DNA of 25,674 nucleotides, from contig DXZR01000031.1 of NCBI GenBank assembly GCA_019419555.1, positions 1 through 25,674 of the forward strand. The letters are read 5' to 3'. Origin of the DNA: Collinsella sp. GTDB taxonomy: Bacteria; Actinomycetota; Coriobacteriia; Coriobacteriales; Coriobacteriaceae. Under the pieces are notes generated by a model, which saw only the letters and a program-made list of their open reading frames with translations, ran no database searches and was not told the DNA's origin. Shown one piece after another: positions 21,207 to 25,674 of this stretch (its first letter is position 1; each line of letters starts with the position of its first letter). Made by a program: the position numbers and the translations under genes.

Positions 21207-23849
21207 ATGTTAGATAGATTTACCGATCGAGCGCGCAAGGTCATGTCGATGGCCAAACAGGAGGCGCTCGATCTGCACTCAAATAAGGTGGGCACCGAGC
21301 ACCTGCTGCTCGCACTCGCCAAGGAGGACGAGGGCATCGCTGCCGAGGCGCTGCGCTCGCTTGATATCTCCTACGACGACATCATGGACACCCTCAAGGA
21401 GGTCCAGACCACGGTTCCCGAGCCCAGCGAGGAGACCGAGGCTGCCAAGCTTGCCTTTACGCCGCTCGTCATTAGCGTGATGGAGCGCTCCTTCCGCGTG
21501 GCACGTGAGAACAACCAGACCTACGTGTCGACCGAGCACTTGCTGATTGGCATCGTCGAAGAGGGTAACGGCATGGCCATGGACATCCTCATGCGCCTGG
21601 GTGTGTCGTCCGCCTCCATCAAAAAGGCTATCGAGAAACTTACCGCCAAGGACCAGGACAAGAAGCGTCCGCTCGCCGGCGCCGGTGCCGGGCGTCCCGG
21701 TGCGGGCCTGCCGTTCTTTAGCGGCTCGGACGCGTCGCAGCAAAAGGGGAGCGGCACCGATACGCTTAAGCAGTTCGCCACCAACCTTACGCAGAAGGCG
21801 CGCGACGGCGAGCTCGACCCTGTAATTGGTCGCGAAAAGGAAGTCCAGCGTATGATGGAGATCCTTTCGCGTCGCACCAAGAACAATCCGCTTATCTTGG
21901 GCGACCCCGGCGTGGGCAAGACGGCCATCGTCGAGGGTCTGGCTCAGCAGATTGCAGCTGGCAACGTGCCCGAGAACCTTATGAACCAGAACATCTGGAC
22001 GCTCGACCTGCCGGGCCTCGTTGCGGGCGCCAAGTATCGCGGTGAGTTTGAGGAGCGCCTCAAGAACGTGATCCAGGAGGCCACCGAAGCTGACGACGTC
22101 ATCCTGTTTATTGACGAGATGCACACCATCATCGGTGCCGGCTCTGCCGAGGGCTCCATCGACGCGAGCTCCATGCTCAAGCCCGTGCTCGCGCGCGGTG
22201 CCTTCCAGATTATCGGCGCCACCACGGCCGAGGAATTCCGCAAGTACCTCACCAAGGACCCGGCCTTCGAGCGCCGCTTCCAGACCATCGATGTCGAGGA
22301 GCCGAGCGTCGAGGACACGGTCAAGATCCTGACCGCGCTCAAGCCGCGCTACGAGGAGCACCACCATGTGCGCTATACGCAGGGTGCTATCGAGGCCGCC
22401 GCGAACCTCTCCGACCGCTACATCCAGGATCGCTTCCTGCCCGATAAGGCCATCGACCTCATTGACGAGGCCGGCGCCCGCGCCCGCATCGCCGCCAACC
22501 GCGCGCCCGAGCCGGTGCGCGAGGCCGAGCATCGCGTGGAGGAGCTTAAGGCCGCCGCGCAGGAGGCCACCGAGAGCGACGACATGAACAAGGCCGCCGA
22601 GATCACCGAGCAGCAAAAGGCTGCCGAGATTGAGCTCGCCGAGGCCAAGGCTGCCTGGACGGCCGAGCTCGACGCCAGCCCGCTCACCATCGATGTCTCC
22701 CAGATTGCCGACATCGTGTCCGTGACCTCGGGCGTGCCGGTGTCCTCGCTCACCGAGAGCGAGAGCCGCCGCCTGCTGCAGGCCGAAAGCGTGCTCAAGA
22801 CGCGCATCATCGGTCAGGACGAGGCAGTCGAGGCCGTCGCCAAGGCCGTGCGCCGCAGCCGCTCGCCGCTCAAGGACCCGCGTCGCCCCGGCGGCAGCTT
22901 TATCTTCCTGGGCCCCACCGGCACGGGCAAAACCGAGCTCGCCAAGACGCTCGCCGAGTATCTCTTTGGCAGCAAGGACGCGCTCATCAGCTTCGATATG
23001 TCGGAGTTTGGCAGTGAGTTCGAGGTCTCCAAGCTCATCGGTAGCCCTCCGGGTTACGTCGGTCACGACGAGGGCGGCCAGCTCACCAAGGCCGTTCGTC
23101 GTCACCCGTACTCGGTCGTGCTGTTCGACGAGATCGAGAAGGCGCACCCCGATATCTTCAACATCTTGCTGCAGGTGCTGGAGGAGGGCCGCCTGACCGA
23201 TAGCCAGGGCAAGACGGTCGACTTCCGCAACACCGTGATCATCATGACGTCCAACGTGGGCGCTCGCGAGATTGCGCAGGATGCGAGCGTCGGTTTTGGC
23301 ACCACCGGTGAGCAGGGTCTCACGTCGAGTGAGATCCGTGGTCGCGCGATGGGCGAGCTCAAGCGCCTGTTCCGCCCCGAGCTGCTCAACCGTATCGACG
23401 ACATCGTGGTGTTCCAGAAGCTCTCGGGCGAGAATCTCACCAAGATCGCGCACCTGCTGGTGGACGACCTGCGTCAGCGTTTGATTGCCAACGGCATGAA
23501 CATCAAGCTCACCGATGCGGCCTATGACAAGATCGTGGCCGAGGGCACCGACCTCACCAACGGTGCGCGTCCGCTGCGCCGTGCTATTCAAAAGCTTATC
23601 GAGGACCCGCTGTCCGAGGAGCTTCTGGCCGGCGAGTGGGGCGAGGGCGATACCGTCCTGTGCGACGTGGCCGATGGCAAGTTTGTCTTTAGCCACGGCA
23701 CGGGCGAGATCCCGGCACCGCGTCCGGCGGGCACGCTCGGCGGCGATACCGCCCCGGCGGCACCGCACACCGGCAACGCCGCGCCCGTGAGCGGCGGCGT
23801 GACCTCGGGCCCCGGCGGCATGATGCAAGCCGGTTCCGGCGCGCTGTAG
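21207..23849 (+). CDS. clpC: AAA+ unfoldase ClpC (Clp ATPase subunit)
   Basis: Hexameric ATPase that unfolds proteins and feeds them to ClpP in the cytosol. 880 residues. Two Clp N repeats (about 1-145) precede AAA domain 1, with Walker A GDPGVGKT (232-239) and Walker B VILFIDEMHT. A short coiled-coil middle domain (about 430-500) is of ClpC, not ClpB, length. AAA domain 2 has GPTGTGKT (569-576) and VVLFDEIEKAHPD. VGF at 695-697 lies in the ClpP-docking loop, so it works with ClpP. The tail after about 832 is rich in Pro, Gly and Ala and looks disordered. The start at 21207 is set by AAGGA and by homology to MLDRFTDRARKVM. No mcsA, mcsB or ctsR genes adjoin. Confidence 0.94.
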   Translation: MLDRFTDRARKVMSMAKQEALDLHSNKVGTEHLLLALAKEDEGIAAEALRSLDISYDDIMDTLKEVQTTVPEPSEETEAAKLAFTPLVISVMERSFRVARENNQTYVSTEHLLIGIVEEGNGMAMDILMRLGVSSASIKKAIEKLTAKDQDKKRPLAGAGAGRPGAGLPFFSGSDASQQKGSGTDTLKQFATNLTQKARDGELDPVIGREKEVQRMMEILSRRTKNNPLILGDPGVGKTAIVEGLAQQIAAGNVPENLMNQNIWTLDLPGLVAGAKYRGEFEERLKNVIQEATEADDVILFIDEMHTIIGAGSAEGSIDASSMLKPVLARGAFQIIGATTAEEFRKYLTKDPAFERRFQTIDVEEPSVEDTVKILTALKPRYEEHHHVRYTQGAIEAAANLSDRYIQDRFLPDKAIDLIDEAGARARIAANRAPEPVREAEHRVEELKAAAQEATESDDMNKAAEITEQQKAAEIELAEAKAAWTAELDASPLTIDVSQIADIVSVTSGVPVSSLTESESRRLLQAESVLKTRIIGQDEAVEAVAKAVRRSRSPLKDPRRPGGSFIFLGPTGTGKTELAKTLAEYLFGSKDALISFDMSEFGSEFEVSKLIGSPPGYVGHDEGGQLTKAVRRHPYSVVLFDEIEKAHPDIFNILLQVLEEGRLTDSQGKTVDFRNTVIIMTSNVGAREIAQDASVGFGTTGEQGLTSSEIRGRAMGELKRLFRPELLNRIDDIVVFQKLSGENLTKIAHLLVDDLRQRLIANGMNIKLTDAAYDKIVAEGTDLTNGARPLRRAIQKLIEDPLSEELLAGEWGEGDTVLCDVADGKFVFSHGTGEIPAPRPAGTLGGDTAPAAPHTGNAAPVSGGVTSGPGGMMQAGSGAL

Positions 23850-23874
23850 GGCGTGGCGACAATTTGATACGCGC

Positions 23875-23908
23875 AATCGAGGCGCTCTGGCAAGGGCGCC
23901 TCGATTTG
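23875..23908 (+). terminator. clpC terminator
   Basis: AATCGAGGCGC (23875-23885) and GCGCCTCGATT (23896-23906) pair perfectly over 11 bp around 10 nt. The T-run is short. It lies 25 nt after the clpC stop. Confidence 0.72.
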
Positions 23909-23989
23909 TAGAGCTGCGAAGTTGTGACCGTTACGCTATGCGGTCCACCGTTAGCCGATGATGCGAGAGCGCTCGGCGTTTTCGACTGG

Positions 23990-24018
23990 TTTATGCACGC
24001 AAAGTCTGGGAATATACA
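23990..24018 (+). promoter_or_regulatory. Possible pepD promoter
   Basis: TTTATG (23990-23995), 17 nt, TATACA (24013-24018). The match is moderate, but spacing is ideal and it sits between a terminator and the pepD ribosome-binding site. Confidence 0.36.
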
Positions 24019-24062
24019 AGTCGCATGTCTTACTGTCTAACCAGTTGCGCCAAGGAGGCACC

Positions 24063-25520
24063 ATGGACTACAAGATTACCGGCTGCGAGCCCGCCCAGCT
24101 GTTCCATTTCTTTGAGGAGGTCAGCGCGATCCCCCGTGGGTCTGGCAACGAGAAGGGCATCAGCGATTTCCTGGTCGCGTTTGCCAAGGAGCGCGGTCTC
24201 GATGTGTATCAGGATGAGGTCTACAACGTTATCATTCGCAAGCCCGCATCTGCCGGCGCCGAGAATGCCCCGACTGTGATGCTGCAGGGCCACATCGACA
24301 TGGTGTGCGACAAGCTGGGCTCCGTTGAGCACGACTTTACGACTGACGGTATCGACCTGGTCGTCAAGGACGGCGTCCTCACCGCTAACGGCACCACTCT
24401 GGGCGCCGACAACGGTATTGCCGTCGCTCTGATGCTCACTGTTCTCGATGACGATTCGATCGTTCACCCCGCCCTCGAGTGCGTATTCACCACCGACGAG
24501 GAGACTGGCCTGGTCGGCGCCGAGACGCTCGACAAGTCCCAGATTAGCGCCCGCACCATGATTAACCTTGACTCCGAGGAAGAGGGCGTTGCTACCGTCA
24601 GCTGCGCCGGCGGTGTCGTCGTTACCTACACCTGCCCGATCACGCGCGAGCACAAGACCGGTAGCACCCTCACGCTCGACATCTCCGGCCTGCTGGGCGG
24701 CCACTCCGGCAGCGATATCAACCTGGAGCGCGGCAACGGCAACCTCATCATGGCCCGCATCATCGACCGCCTGATGGTCGCCGGCGAGCCCGCCATCGTT
24801 AGCTTTAACGGCGGCACCAAGGACAACGCCATCAACCGTGAGTGCAAGGCTGTTCTGGTCTACGCCGACCACGCTGCAGCCGAGGCCGCGGCCCAGATCG
24901 CAAAGGGCATCATCGCCGACGTTACTGCCGAGCTCGAGGTTTTCGACCCCGGCTTTACCTGCACGGTTGAGATTGCCGACAACACTGAGGTCGAGGCCAT
25001 GGACGAGAAGTCCGCACTTGCCCTTATTCGCGCTCTGCGTCTTGCCCCCAACGGTGTGATCCGCCGCAACGTCGCCACCGACGGCTCCGTCGAGGTTTCC
25101 TCCAACATCGGCGTGGTTGCCACCTCTGACGACCAGGTCAAGATCATGCTGTCCCCGCGCTCCTCGATCACCTCGCTGCAGAACGAGTTCAAGGACCGCC
25201 TGCAGACGCTGGCCGATGTCCTGGGATTCGACGCCAAGTTTGAGTTCGAGTATCCCGGCTGGAGCTATGCCGAGCATTCGCCGGTCCGCGACATCTTTGT
25301 CGAGAGCTATCGCGAGCTCTTTGGCTCCGAGCTACGAATCGAGTCCATTCACGCCGGCCTTGAGTGCGGCCTGTTTGCCGAGGCCCTGCACGGCCTGGAC
25401 GCCATCGCCGTGGGCCCGACGCTCTCCGATGTCCATACCCCGGACGAGAGCATGGAGCTCGCTTCTGCCGAGCGCTTCTACGAGCTGCTCATCGACGTGC
25501 TCAAGCGCCTCGCTGCGTAA
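24063..25520 (+). CDS. pepD: Aminoacyl-histidine dipeptidase (M20C)
   Basis: Cytosolic zinc dipeptidase with broad specificity that includes Xaa-His dipeptides. 485 residues, the size of E. coli PepD. The M20 metal and catalytic residues are all visible: His77 and Asp79 in QGHIDMV, bridging Asp116 in GADNG, general base Glu in DEETG (145-149), Asp170 in NLDSEEEG and His458 in DVHTPDE. The lid domain (about 190-390) contains GLLGGHSGSDINLERGN. The start is fixed by AAGGAGG 4 nt upstream; an in-frame upstream ATG at 23958 lacks a ribosome-binding site. It is a single-gene unit with its own terminator and probably recycles peptides for amino-acid use. Confidence 0.94.
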   Translation: MDYKITGCEPAQLFHFFEEVSAIPRGSGNEKGISDFLVAFAKERGLDVYQDEVYNVIIRKPASAGAENAPTVMLQGHIDMVCDKLGSVEHDFTTDGIDLVVKDGVLTANGTTLGADNGIAVALMLTVLDDDSIVHPALECVFTTDEETGLVGAETLDKSQISARTMINLDSEEEGVATVSCAGGVVVTYTCPITREHKTGSTLTLDISGLLGGHSGSDINLERGNGNLIMARIIDRLMVAGEPAIVSFNGGTKDNAINRECKAVLVYADHAAAEAAAQIAKGIIADVTAELEVFDPGFTCTVEIADNTEVEAMDEKSALALIRALRLAPNGVIRRNVATDGSVEVSSNIGVVATSDDQVKIMLSPRSSITSLQNEFKDRLQTLADVLGFDAKFEFEYPGWSYAEHSPVRDIFVESYRELFGSELRIESIHAGLECGLFAEALHGLDAIAVGPTLSDVHTPDESMELASAERFYELLIDVLKRLAA

Positions 25521-25577
25521 AGGTTGCGCTAGCAGCTGTCCGAGCCACGTGCTGGTGGATTGCAAATGACATTGCGT

Positions 25578-25621
25578 GAGGGGGCACCCGAGCTTTTGCG
25601 ACGGGTGCCCCCTCTCTTCTT
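25578..25621 (+). terminator. pepD terminator
   Basis: GAGGGGGCACCC (25578-25589) and GGGTGCCCCCTC (25603-25614) pair perfectly over 12 bp around a 13-nt loop and run into a T/C-rich tail. Confidence 0.82.
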
Positions 25622-25635
25622 CAAGACTTTAGTCC

Positions 25636-25659
25636 GCTGGCCGCGCAGCGGCCAGCTTT
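25636..25659. terminator. Second hairpin at the window end, terminator-like
   Basis: GCTGGCCGC (25636-25644) and GCGGCCAGC (25648-25656) pair perfectly around GCA, followed by TTTAAA. T-rich flanks on both sides could serve a gene beyond the window on either strand. Confidence 0.5.
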
Positions 25660-25674
25660 AAACCACCCGCTACG

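Noticed and set aside
1..25674. CRISPR arrays, insertion sequences, prophage genes, rRNA
   Set aside because: No regularly spaced direct repeats, transposase, integrase, phage or rRNA sequence was seen in the window.

Overview
The window is GC-rich, densely coded and almost entirely plus-strand, and it reads as the chromosome of an anaerobic Actinomycetota of the class Coriobacteriia, most like Collinsella. This is inferred from the gene set and protein character (veg next to ispE, ClpC, an M20C PepD, an acidic-tailed ThrE, a giant CoA-enzyme activase, a LysRS with an extra C-terminal domain). No database search was possible. All protein genes are on the plus strand; only a tRNA-Val gene is on the minus strand.

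Layout. Positions 1-605 hold no protein gene. They contain a terminator-like palindrome, an AT-rich palindromic element that appears to be split by a 137-bp insertion, and two partial copies of tRNA 3' ends with terminators. tRNA-Val(UAC) follows at 606-681. Next come asnB (869-2749), then murE, a HAD phosphatase, murI and rph (2862-7162), then rdgB and dtd (7306-8397). veg and ispE (8528-9723) have their own promoter. tRNA-Pro(CGG) and tatA follow, each with recognisable control signals. greA and lysS (10345-12859) are separated by a strong terminator that can be opposed by an alternative stem. A ThrE-type exporter (13192-14760) and a small membrane protein (15072-15620) lie in a stretch rich in REP-like hairpins. 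The last third holds a 1479-residue tandem activase with a co-transcribed TetR regulator (15902-21014), clpC (21207-23849) and pepD (24063-25520).

How the genes work together. murI makes D-glutamate and murE adds the third residue of the peptidoglycan stem peptide, so that block serves cell-wall precursor synthesis. rph, rdgB and dtd are RNA-maturation and quality-control genes. greA and lysS serve transcription and translation. veg-ispE links a small conserved protein to isoprenoid synthesis. The activase-TetR pair forms a self-contained unit: a 21-bp perfect palindrome sits directly upstream of the activase promoter and is the natural candidate site for the TetR protein.

Most notable: (i) the TetR-controlled giant activase with no dehydratase subunits beside it; (ii) LysRS fused to a MetRS-type tRNA-binding domain, preceded by a possible attenuator; (iii) a family of intergenic stem-loops whose stems differ but whose 13-nt loops share GGAC; (iv) the palindrome at 127-315 that can be rebuilt by removing an insert flanked by a 7-bp direct repeat.
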